From positions 1 to 16,518 of the forward strand of contig CAZMMQ010000075.1 in NCBI GenBank assembly GCA_964567435.1: DNA of 16,518 bases, in the 5' to 3' direction. The stretch comes from RFSX01 sp964567435. Its GTDB lineage: Bacteria > Bacteroidota > Bacteroidia > Chitinophagales > Saprospiraceae. Under the pieces are notes generated by a model. That model was not told the origin of the DNA. It saw only the letters and a program-made list of their open reading frames with translations, and did not search any database. Each line of letters begins with the position of its first letter. Positions within the stretch are counted from its first letter, which is position 1. Position numbers and translations under genes: made by a program. Positions 1-7,174 of the stretch are shown in pieces.

Positions 1-11
1 GCATCTATATA

Positions 12-581
12 GTGAAACCAATTAATAGTTATGGAGATGACCTCGTAATGCTTTGTCGTAGAGGCAAAGAAGAGGATGTCGTCAAAATCATATTGGGAGA
101 TAGGTCTTTGAGCGATTATATAAATAGTCTTTGCAAGCACGATAAGGTAGTCTACCAATCTGTATTTCATGATACGATATTGAGTTTTGTCAGGACGGCA
201 ATGAAACCAGACTTTAAACTCAGAACAAAACCAATTGCCTACCTTAAGACAATTGCCAAGAATTATTGGTATGCAGAGCTGAGAAAGAATAAGATGCAGG
301 TAGAGCCTATAGCCTATGATAATTTGACACTAAGTGAGACCTACATGATTGATTTTGACAGAAAATCATTACTAGAAGATTTACTGAGTCAGATATCTGA
401 GGACTGTAGAGAGATATTAGTATTGTGGTCACGCAAGTATAAGATCAGAGAGATTGCAGATAAGATAGGGTCCAACTCAGTCGATTATATCAAAAAGAAA
501 AAACACCTCTGTCTAAAAAAATTGATTGCTATTGTAGAGCGCAATCCTCAACTTAAAGCAGAACTGAAAGGATATGTTTGA
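12..581 (+). CDS. ECF-type RNA polymerase sigma factor
   Basis: Sigma-70 family protein of 189 residues with the two-domain ECF layout, expected to direct RNA polymerase to a small set of promoters. Region 2 lies at about residues 35-95 and contains the recognisable stretch YLKTIAKNYWYAELRKNK (77-94), typical of the core-binding and -10 helices of Bacteroidota ECF sigmas. Region 4 lies at about 120-175, with a helix-turn-helix around KIREIADKIG (144-153). Its stop overlaps the start of the next gene by 8 bases, so the two are co-transcribed and probably translationally coupled, as for sigma/anti-sigma pairs. The GTG at 12 is a provisional start: the frame is open to the left edge of the window, so the true start may lie outside. 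The target promoters cannot be read from the sequence; self-regulation and control of the genes at 1409-4626 are inferences. Confidence 0.87.
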   Translation: MKPINSYGDDLVMLCRRGKEEDVVKIILGDRSLSDYINSLCKHDKVVYQSVFHDTILSFVRTAMKPDFKLRTKPIAYLKTIAKNYWYAELRKNKMQVEPIAYDNLTLSETYMIDFDRKSLLEDLLSQISEDCREILVLWSRKYKIREIADKIGSNSVDYIKKKKHLCLKKLIAIVERNPQLKAELKGYV

Positions 582-1209
582 CAATTTTACCAAGGTGGAA
601 GACTATCTGAATGGTCGCCTGAGTGCAGAAGAGTCACAGCGATTTGAGCAGGCGATGGCAAAGGATAATGCGCTTAAGAAAGTAGTGCAAGATCATGATT
701 TGTATTCATTGGTGGCAGACGAAATCATCAATGAGGACCTCTCCAGAATGATCAGAAAGCAGATGCATGCAGCTGATACGCTTCAGGTAAAAAGCCGCCC
801 CCCTCTGCTTTGGATTGTACTCTCAGTGTTACTACTAGTTGCAGCTTATTTAGGCTATAAATATCTTACCCCCCCTGATGGTCCTCAATTATATGCATCT
901 TATTATACCCCTCCTTTGGCACAGCAAGTCCGTGGAGATAATTCATCTGGGTCATCAGCAAATCCTTGCGACTCAGCCCACAGAATTTTGGACTCTGGTG
1001 ATACCGCAGAGGCTTATCAGTTATTTTCTGAGCTGCAATCTTCAGATAATGCTGTATGCAGAGAAAAAGCACTTTTTTATATGGGCCTCATCGAGATTAA
1101 GAACAATCAGTTCCATAACGCCTCAAGCTTACTACAGAAAATATTAGCAGCTCCGGAAACAGGCTATGAGAAGAAGGCAAGAGAGATATTAGATATAATA
1201 TCCAAATAG
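574..1209 (+). CDS. single-pass membrane protein, likely anti-sigma factor with TPR-like outer part
   Basis: Protein of 211 residues. The N-terminal cytoplasmic part (1-75) resembles the zinc-free anti-sigma domain common in Bacteroidota: a YLNGRLSAEESQRFEQAM-like helix pair with no Cys/His zinc site. One membrane helix follows at about 78-98 (LLWIVLSVLLLVAAYLGY). The outer part (about 125-211) is helical and TPR-like, with an AEAYQLFSEL helix and a KALFYMGLIEIKNNQFHNASSLLQKIL repeat at the end, suited to protein contacts in the periplasm. The ATG lies inside the end of the sigma gene (ATGTTTGA) with a purine-rich GAAAGGA just before it, which supports this start. The likely role is to hold the upstream sigma at the membrane and release it on an envelope signal. 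The anti-sigma role is inferred from position and fold; a general TPR scaffold is the alternative. Confidence 0.72.
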   Translation: MFDNFTKVEDYLNGRLSAEESQRFEQAMAKDNALKKVVQDHDLYSLVADEIINEDLSRMIRKQMHAADTLQVKSRPPLLWIVLSVLLLVAAYLGYKYLTPPDGPQLYASYYTPPLAQQVRGDNSSGSSANPCDSAHRILDSGDTAEAYQLFSELQSSDNAVCREKALFYMGLIEIKNNQFHNASSLLQKILAAPETGYEKKAREILDIISK

Positions 1210-1408
1210 AAGCACTTTTTCAATTGATCCACTTCTCTTTGTATTAAATCCATTGAAACTAAGGTAACTTTTTGCTGGCCCTGGTGCTCTATATTATAGG
1301 GTTCTATTTGTCATTAGACATATTAGACATTATAAATTCCTTTGCTTTTCAGTTGTAATAATTGGAGAGTATTCTGTATTTTTATTTTAACCAAAAAAAA
1401 ATTAACCT
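1210..1408 (+). promoter_or_regulatory. intergenic control region with tandem 9-base repeat
   Basis: AT-rich gap of 199 bases between the anti-sigma-like gene and the lipoprotein gene. It holds two perfect head-to-tail copies of ATTAGACAT (1313-1321 and 1322-1330), a possible protein-binding site. Near matches to the Bacteroidota -7 box exist (TTCCTTTG ending at about 1344), each with one mismatch and no convincing -33 element, so no promoter is assigned. The translation start at 1409 is preceded by an A-run (about 1393-1401), the usual Bacteroidota initiation context, instead of a Shine-Dalgarno site. Confidence 0.3.
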
Positions 1409-1984
1409 ATGAAAACATATCCTCTTCTTCTATTCTTAGCAATATTTCTTTTTGCTTCATGTAATCCTAATAAAAAAGTTGCTTGTGATTTATACGGAAT
1501 TGACGGTAAATACCAGTTCGAAGCAAACAATGAACTGAGAACAGCTTATACTTTATCTCAATTCTATTTTTTAAGTCCGCAGGATGTCACTAATTATGGA
1601 GGTGATAAGAATGCAAAATTGAAGAGTGAAGAAAAATTAAAAGGCATTGTTTTGATGACAAGTGAACTTGAGGACAAAGTCAAACCTAAGCCTTTACCGA
1701 AACCAAAGCCTTGTGGTGATGGAATATGGGCTGTTAGATTGAATCCATATGAATTAGTTATAATGCCAGCATTTACTGATCACTTTTTGATAAATCATGC
1801 TTCTATTATTAAACAAAAAGAAGTGATTTCTAAAGGAGAAGTGATTGGTAACTCATTAATCTTTCCTGATTTCAATAACAATAATTCGAAAATAGCACCA
1901 GGTACTTATGAAATTCAAATTGGGATAAAAAACATTGAGTTGAATATAGATTTTACCTTAGTGCATAGTCAAATCATTAAATGA
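1409..1984 (+). CDS. small lipoprotein of unknown function
   Basis: Protein of 191 residues. It starts with a short lipoprotein signal: basic-polar start, hydrophobic LLLFLAIFLFA, then the lipobox FASC with the lipidated cysteine at residue 18. The mature protein should therefore be anchored in the inner or outer membrane. A Lys-Pro run (KPKPLPKPKP, about residues 92-101) separates an N-terminal from a C-terminal half, and the C-terminal half reads as alternating beta strands. I recognise no family. The gene ends in ATGA, overlapping the start of the TPR-CHAT gene by 4 bases, so the two are translationally coupled and the lipoprotein is a candidate partner, inhibitor, substrate or targeting subunit of the CHAT protein. 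The start is supported by the intact signal sequence beginning right at the ATG. Confidence 0.8.
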   Translation: MKTYPLLLFLAIFLFASCNPNKKVACDLYGIDGKYQFEANNELRTAYTLSQFYFLSPQDVTNYGGDKNAKLKSEEKLKGIVLMTSELEDKVKPKPLPKPKPCGDGIWAVRLNPYELVIMPAFTDHFLINHASIIKQKEVISKGEVIGNSLIFPDFNNNNSKIAPGTYEIQIGIKNIELNIDFTLVHSQIIK

Positions 1985-4626
1985 AATTCCTCTTTGTTTG
2001 CCTCATTTTCAGCATTGCAGCTAATGCACAAAAGGATGTAAGTGAAATTCCATTTGATATAAATGATAACTATCACAAAATAAAAATTACAGATTACGAT
2101 CGTTATCTATCGCAGGTAGATTCTGCAGCCTGCGAGCTTAAGTCCAACATCTACATCTGGCGTAGTTATACTGCTCAAAATGAAGGGAATTATATAGAAA
2201 TGGAATCCTGTCTTAATGCGTTAGATGAGTTATATAAGAAATGCTGTTATGACACTATTCCATATATGCCTTGGATGGACCTTAATCAACGCAGGATCAA
2301 TCTGTATACGCAAACAGGCGCATTAGATAAAGCAGAATATTATTGCCAAGCCAATTTACAGTTGTTACAGGAGACAGGATATGAAGAGAGTCAATACACC
2401 ACGATCTTTAATCTTGCCTACCAAGCCCTAGGAGATATTGCCTATCAAAGAGGTCAATATCAAGAAGCTATAGATCATTATAATTATACGATAGAGATAG
2501 AGAATGAAATGGCAGAGAAACAAAACCGTTCTTCTACCATCTGGTCTATCTACAGCAGATTATCCAAGTCTTATAATGAGATGGGTTTGCTAGAGGCAGC
2601 CCATAGTAATAATGAGATAACCCACAAACAATATCTTAAGGATTATTGGGTAGGTGATCTAGAAGCCTATAAAATAGCCAACTTCATTTATACCATAGAG
2701 CTAGACCTACTCCGTGGTAAAGTAGACAGGCCTCAAGAGCTCATTGCTGCCATAAAATCGACTGAGACTCGAGAGCAAAAAGACCTGTGGCAATGCCAAT
2801 ATTTTGAGTCTGAGATAGAAAGACTTAAAGGCAATAATGATAAGGCCTACAAGTCATTAGTGGCCTTATTGGATACGTCAGTGACTAATTATATGTCTGA
2901 TGACTTCTATGCCAAAGTAGCGCTTTCCTTAAGTAAGACAGTAGAGGCTAACGGTGATTTTGAAAATGCTTTAAAGTATATAGACAAGGCACAGCTGCGC
3001 ATAGAGAATAGCACCTCACAAAGCCCAACATTTGGCTACAAGCTGGTAAAGCATAAGGTAGAACTCTTGTATAGTCATAATAGGGTCTGTGATGCAGTCA
3101 GATTAATCATAGAACATGTGCAAGAATTACAGGCTAGTTATTATCCACACATACAGTCTGAGGTACATTACAATCTGATGAGTCGCTATAATGAAATTCT
3201 CGACCAGACTATTACTAGTATTAAGAATGAATGCCCAGAACTCATTGATTTCGTCCCGTTTATAATGGAAAGTAATAAGTCCATAAGCTTGATCAACGAA
3301 GCTTCCCAATACTCAAGATTAAATTCTAGTAATGATTATAAGATTAAAGCCTTGACAAGCCAGATAGAATACTTGGAGAGAGCCAAGTTACTATTTGAGG
3401 ATAAGTATATTGAGAATCGCATCTTCGAATTAAAGGATACTTTGAATAATCTTTTAGCTAAGTCAGCAATACTATCGTCAGACAACAGGACAGAGAAAGC
3501 CTCCTATGATAGAGACATTTATTATCTATTCCTTTGGGAAGGCAATAAGAAACTGTACTGCTATCATGAGAAAGATAATTTTTCTAAAATTTCCTCAGTG
3601 TCCAAAGATACGCTTGCAGCACTTGATCTCTCCTTAGACTTATCCGTAACGCTGTCCCAAATAAAGTCTAATTATAAAACCTTATACCAGCTATTGGACT
3701 TGCATAGCCCAAGCATAACTAAGTCAAAACAGCTGGTCATTTCTCCCCACGGCTATATGGAGAATATCTCGTTTGATTGCCTTGTGGTAAATGATGATTT
3801 TCTAATTTCAGAACTTCCCATCACCTATACACCATCTCATCTTTACTTTAATAACCAGCAAGAGATCACAAAAGAAGACTTGTCCTACTTGTTTGTACAA
3901 CCTGAGTTTCCACCTTCACCAGACGGGTATGCCTACGTAAGATCATCCCTATATCACTTACCCTATGCCAGTGAAGAGATAAGGCAACTCCAAAAACAAT
4001 TTTCGGAAGGTTCTGTCTTAAAGAATCAAGATGCTACGAAGGAAAATATATTTAGTACAGCATCCAGTCATGATGTTATTCATTTCGCCACACATGCCAA
4101 GACTTATAATGAGAGAGACAACGTGCTATCCTTTGTTGCATTTACAGATACAGAGAATGACAAGGAATCATCTAGATTATATCTCAATGAAATAAAAACC
4201 CTACCCTTGGATGCAGAAATGGTTGTGCTCAGTGCTTGTGAGACAGGCTTGGGAAACGAAGTGTCTGGTGAGGTGACTAGCCTAGCTAGAAGTTTTATGG
4301 TAGCTGGAGCAAAGTCTGTCATATCTTCGCTCTGGAACATCAATGATCAGTCGAGTGCTATCATTATGAGCAAATTCTATAGTCATCTTAAAAAAGGAGA
4401 TGACAAGGGACAGGCCATGCGCCAAGCTAAGCAGGATTACCTAGCGTCCGTGGACCCAGAATTTTCCCATCCCTATTACTGGGCAGCGATGAAAGTACAG
4501 GGTAATAATGCGGCCATTTTTTCGAGAACGCTTGCTCATTATATACGTCCACTCTCGATATGTGTAGCTGCGCTTGTCGGGATTATCTTATTGTTATTTA
4601 GTAAAAATAGATTGGAGAGTCCATAG
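1981..4626 (+). CDS. exported TPR-CHAT putative cysteine protease, C-terminal membrane anchor
   Basis: Protein of 881 residues. It begins with a Sec-type signal peptide (FLFVCLIFSIAANAQ; cleavage likely after Ala-Asn-Ala, near residue 16). Residues of about 60-460 form helical TPR repeats, clearest around 149-180 (ALGDIAYQRGQYQEAIDHY). A CHAT domain (caspase/separase fold) covers about 555-855. Its dyad is intact: His705 in HFATHA (701-706) and Cys753 in SACETGLG (751-758). A PHGYMENISFDCL segment (from about 589) marks the start of the usual CHAT core. The protein ends with a membrane helix (about 857-873) and a short basic tail, so the TPR and CHAT parts should sit in the periplasm with the tail in the cytoplasm. 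CHAT members with this dyad are caspase-like proteases, but the substrate here is unknown. The 4-base overlap with the lipoprotein gene implies coupled expression, and the sigma/anti-sigma genes upstream suggest a signalling setting. Topology is predicted by eye. Confidence 0.88.
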   Translation: MKFLFVCLIFSIAANAQKDVSEIPFDINDNYHKIKITDYDRYLSQVDSAACELKSNIYIWRSYTAQNEGNYIEMESCLNALDELYKKCCYDTIPYMPWMDLNQRRINLYTQTGALDKAEYYCQANLQLLQETGYEESQYTTIFNLAYQALGDIAYQRGQYQEAIDHYNYTIEIENEMAEKQNRSSTIWSIYSRLSKSYNEMGLLEAAHSNNEITHKQYLKDYWVGDLEAYKIANFIYTIELDLLRGKVDRPQELIAAIKSTETREQKDLWQCQYFESEIERLKGNNDKAYKSLVALLDTSVTNYMSDDFYAKVALSLSKTVEANGDFENALKYIDKAQLRIENSTSQSPTFGYKLVKHKVELLYSHNRVCDAVRLIIEHVQELQASYYPHIQSEVHYNLMSRYNEILDQTITSIKNECPELIDFVPFIMESNKSISLINEASQYSRLNSSNDYKIKALTSQIEYLERAKLLFEDKYIENRIFELKDTLNNLLAKSAILSSDNRTEKASYDRDIYYLFLWEGNKKLYCYHEKDNFSKISSVSKDTLAALDLSLDLSVTLSQIKSNYKTLYQLLDLHSPSITKSKQLVISPHGYMENISFDCLVVNDDFLISELPITYTPSHLYFNNQQEITKEDLSYLFVQPEFPPSPDGYAYVRSSLYHLPYASEEIRQLQKQFSEGSVLKNQDATKENIFSTASSHDVIHFATHAKTYNERDNVLSFVAFTDTENDKESSRLYLNEIKTLPLDAEMVVLSACETGLGNEVSGEVTSLARSFMVAGAKSVISSLWNINDQSSAIIMSKFYSHLKKGDDKGQAMRQAKQDYLASVDPEFSHPYYWAAMKVQGNNAAIFSRTLAHYIRPLSICVAALVGIILLLFSKNRLESP

Positions 4627-4700
4627 GTAGACTGGTAAGATGTGCGATGTTTTTGTCTTATGATATGAGTATGGCCACAAGGTTGTACCACATTGATTAT

Positions 4701-6395
4701 CTATAATTGTAAACCTATAAATCCCAATCCTTTTCTGGCAGATGAGGATAGGTTATTGAGTGCATTCTTGGATAGGGAATTTAATTTACTTCTTAGGTAT
4801 TTCTTTACCACATCTATCAGACCAGAATCATCAAAGATACTATTGTACTCAAAGACCTTACCTGCTCTAGCTATAAATAGATCATAGTCTAGTTCCCACA
4901 AATCATCCGCATACTCTAATGCGTACCTAAGCGTTGCTTTATCTTTTATTCTATTTATTATCTTTTGCTTGTTACCAGTAAGATTCCAGAATAGATATTT
5001 CATTTGTATATAATGATGGTAGGCACCATAAGCGGAACTGACAACAATTTTTTTTGAGTATAGAGTTAATCTAGCTTTTTGTTTTGCATTTAAGTCTAAA
5101 TTGTAAAGCATTTTGTAATCTTCATAGTCTGGAATTGACTTTATTTTTTTCATAATAGTGTCAAAAAGCAATGAATTATTTTTTTGTTTTTCAGCAATGA
5201 GAATTAAATAGTCAAAATAGGGTTTTTGGTATTTTGAAGCATTTGTGATGATTCCTTTTTTGCAGACTTCTGTGAGTTGGTCATATAATCCATTCTGCCA
5301 TAACGCTTCCAATAGCGCTTTGTTATATCTGTTTTGGTAATCAATTAAATCAAATTGTTCTGCTAAGTCTGGAAAGAGATTAAGCTTCATTGTCAAGTTA
5401 ATATAATTGACAAGGATTTTTTCACTGGTCATATACTTGAGAATAGGCTCCAATCTCTTTTTCAATAGCTCCAATTGCTGGGCATTGCCCATTAGATGAC
5501 CATAGGTTTCCATGACTCGGTAGAAGATGTCGAAGACATTAATCATATTATGATCAGCCGAGATGAGCAGGTTCCCTAGTGTGTATATATGGTCAGCGTT
5601 ATGAGGAATTTGGGGTAGGATATTAGTAACACATTTTTTGAAATGGGTATCAGTTTTTGTTGTAGATCTTTTGGGTAGATACTTTAAGTCTTCTGCTACT
5701 TTCAGTAATTCTTCATATAGCTTGAGGTTTTTCTTATTCTTAGGGTTATCGAATATGTTTTTCAGTGAAGATTCAATGTATGGTTGCATAAGGTCTAGCA
5801 GCTTAGGCAATTCTGCCGCAGTCGCATATTTCTTGCGACCCACTACCGTCTTATAAGCAGACTGATATTGTTTTGCAAAGAAGGCCGCGTCAATAACTTC
5901 CGTAGATTGGATGAGATCATTTTCAAAAGCTAGCCTAAACACCTTGTCTTTATTCAGCTTGTTCCTCAGCCATTCCAGAATTTTGTCATCATCTCCTACC
6001 TTCGACATAAGTTTATCTGCCTTAGTGGTTTTTTTAGTAACTATTTTTCTGGCTAGGGTATTACTTCTACTATGACCCATGTCCATATACATGAGCATAG
6101 CGACCTTATGGGGGCAAATTTTTTTTCTGGAACCACAATCACATTTAAATGACTTTATTTTTAAGGATTTGTGGTCCATAGATAATCGGAGATCCCAGGA
6201 GTCACTACCCTCATCCACAAAGGCAACAAATTGTCCTTTTTTCTCTTCTTCAAATTCTCTGATGGCTGTTATAAATTTTTTGCTGGCTTTTTTATCGGTG
6301 CTGCTCAGATTTTTGAGTATAGTACTTATTGTCACTGTATGCTTTTGTTTTTTTACTAAGTGGATCTTACTACTAATAAATGTAGTATTTATCAT
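4701..6395 (-). CDS. SWIM zinc-finger protein
   Basis: Protein of 564 residues. The N-terminal part carries a SWIM zinc finger: Cys85-x-Cys87-x6-Cys94-x-His96, preceded by the usual beta strands (about 55-84). SWIM fingers bind DNA or proteins and in bacteria often sit beside SNF2-type ATPases or AAA/vWA systems. The remaining 460 residues are Lys/Leu-rich and helical, look like solenoid repeats, and match no family I can name. There is no signal peptide or membrane helix, so it should be cytoplasmic. It is convergent with the CHAT gene (74 bases between them, no clear terminator hairpin). The ATG at 6393-6395 is the only sensible start; no good -7 box was found upstream. The SNF2 ATPase at 8847 also begins with SWIM-type clusters, which suggests related work. 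The zinc finger is certain by motif; the function is not known. Confidence 0.8.
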   Translation of the reverse strand: MINTTFISSKIHLVKKQKHTVTISTILKNLSSTDKKASKKFITAIREFEEEKKGQFVAFVDEGSDSWDLRLSMDHKSLKIKSFKCDCGSRKKICPHKVAMLMYMDMGHSRSNTLARKIVTKKTTKADKLMSKVGDDDKILEWLRNKLNKDKVFRLAFENDLIQSTEVIDAAFFAKQYQSAYKTVVGRKKYATAAELPKLLDLMQPYIESSLKNIFDNPKNKKNLKLYEELLKVAEDLKYLPKRSTTKTDTHFKKCVTNILPQIPHNADHIYTLGNLLISADHNMINVFDIFYRVMETYGHLMGNAQQLELLKKRLEPILKYMTSEKILVNYINLTMKLNLFPDLAEQFDLIDYQNRYNKALLEALWQNGLYDQLTEVCKKGIITNASKYQKPYFDYLILIAEKQKNNSLLFDTIMKKIKSIPDYEDYKMLYNLDLNAKQKARLTLYSKKIVVSSAYGAYHHYIQMKYLFWNLTGNKQKIINRIKDKATLRYALEYADDLWELDYDLFIARAGKVFEYNSIFDDSGLIDVVKKYLRSKLNSLSKNALNNLSSSARKGLGFIGLQL

Positions 6396-6873
6396 TTATT
6401 CCATCTATTATTTTCTTCGCTCCTATTTTACACTAATACAACATTGATTTTAGAATCAGAATATAATTCTCAGTTTGTCCTTATCTAGGTTCTCTCAGCA
6501 AGAATAATAAGTTACTGAATAGACCATTTAGGCCACACAATTTTTATTGCTGGATAGTTGATTGGACGGCCTTTAGTCATTTTAGCTAAGGAGGTTTTAA
6601 ATGACGATAATAACAATGGCCGTTGTTTGATTTCTGGATGGAAGAGTTTGGTGCTTGTTTAGCTATCTAAAGCTGAGTTAGCGTTAAGAAATGGGTAGAG
6701 CCTAGAATTTTGTTTTTTTCAATGAATAAGAAAACCGTCGGTAGGCAACTACGATTAGCTAGATTCTTAAAGGTGAAAACTGCTCATTTTCCATAACAGT
6801 TTAGCATTACTATCTAGGTGAATCCGTAGAGTTATGGTGCATCTTAAATGCGCTATTCAGATAAGTTATTGTA
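6396..6873. other. gene-poor stretch with possible gene remnant
   Basis: No credible full gene was found. On the - strand, a 48-codon open frame at 6512-6658 reads like the tail of a protein (KGRPINYPAIKIVWPKW, ending in a stop) but has no upstream continuation in frame; an internal ATG at 6580 would give only 22 residues. On the + strand, a strong Shine-Dalgarno-like TAAGGAGG (6587-6594) precedes a 9-residue frame (6601-6630). An inverted repeat AAACTG/CAGTTT lies at 6777-6782 and 6797-6802. The stretch may hold decayed DNA, or the promoter of the SWIM gene at its left end. Confidence 0.35.
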
Positions 6874-6965
6874 ATAGGTGCTAAGAGGACAGGAGTCCTT
6901 TGGCTCAGGAGTGGTTGGTAAGGAAGGGTTGCTGAATCGAAAGTCTCCTGACCTCTCGATGAGTT
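6874..6965 (+). repeat. structured intergenic repeat, unit A (full)
   Basis: First of four copies of a repeat made of a head, a variable middle and a tail. The head is GGAC-AGGA-GTCC followed by TTTGGCTC (6887-6906). The tail is GCTGAATCGA leading into a hairpin at 6936-6960: ATCGA pairs with TCGAT, with one unpaired C in the right arm, one A/C mismatch and a TCCT loop. In this copy, bases 6884-6895 can also pair with 6945-6956 (11 of 12), which would exclude both local hairpins. No reading frame is conserved between copies, so the constraint appears to be on structure and not on a protein. Confidence 0.7.
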
Positions 6966-7056
6966 TTCAACGAGACCGACAATAGAACGGGAGTCCTTTG
7001 GCTCGGATGTGTATAAGGAAGGGCTGCTGAATCGAAAGTCCATACTTCTCGATCTG
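6966..7056 (+). repeat. structured intergenic repeat, unit B (full)
   Basis: Second unit, 98 bases after unit A measured at the shared GAGTCC. The head is AACGGGAGTCC plus TTTGGCTC (6987-7004); the middle is shorter than in A. The tail hairpin at 7031-7053 is the best of the set: nine pairs, ATCGAAAGT against ACTT(C)TCGAT, one bulged C and a CCAT loop. The upper stem differs in sequence from unit A but still pairs. Confidence 0.68.
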
Positions 7057-7087
7057 GTAAGTTATCCTTAGTGAAGTAGATTTTGTA

Positions 7088-7146
7088 ACAATTAACCTCT
7101 TATTTGTTACACTAAAAGTCACAATTAACCCCTTATCTGTTACATT
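7088..7146 (+). promoter_or_regulatory. two 26-base direct repeats, candidate operator of the AAA ATPase gene
   Basis: Copies at 7088-7113 and 7121-7146 share ACAATTAACC, CTTAT and TGTTACA and differ at only three positions. Start-to-start spacing is 33 bases, about three helical turns, placing both on one DNA face. The first copy also forms an inverted repeat with flanking bases: TGTAACA (7084-7090) and TGTTACA (7105-7111). The second copy would cover the -33 region of the candidate promoter at 7163, so a repressor or activator site is plausible. No regulator for it is identified in the window. Confidence 0.5.
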
Positions 7147-7162
7147 ATATTAACAAAGTACT

Positions 7163-7170
7163 TACCTTTG
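7163..7170 (+). promoter_or_regulatory. Bacteroidota-type -7 promoter box
   Basis: TACCTTTG matches TAnnTTTG exactly. It ends only 4 bases before the GTG start at 7175, so transcription would begin at or next to the start codon. No clean TTG is present at -33; that position lies inside the second direct repeat. Confidence 0.42.
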
Positions 7171-7174
7171 TCAT

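Noticed and set aside
1981..4626. TPR-CHAT as a CRISPR-associated (type III-E) protease
   Set aside because: No CRISPR array or effector gene lies nearby, and the protein is exported by its own signal peptide.
4627..4700. Bidirectional terminator between the convergent CHAT and SWIM genes
   Set aside because: No convincing stem followed by a T-run could be found on either strand.
6810..7043. 77-residue open frame on the - strand across repeat units A and B
   Set aside because: It follows the repeat sequence, is not kept in the other copies and has no family resemblance; the hairpins explain the conservation better.
6874..7056. Repeat units as integron attC sites or tRNA-like genes
   Set aside because: The GTTRRRY/RYYYAAC core sites of attC and a cloverleaf with T- and anticodon arms are not visible.
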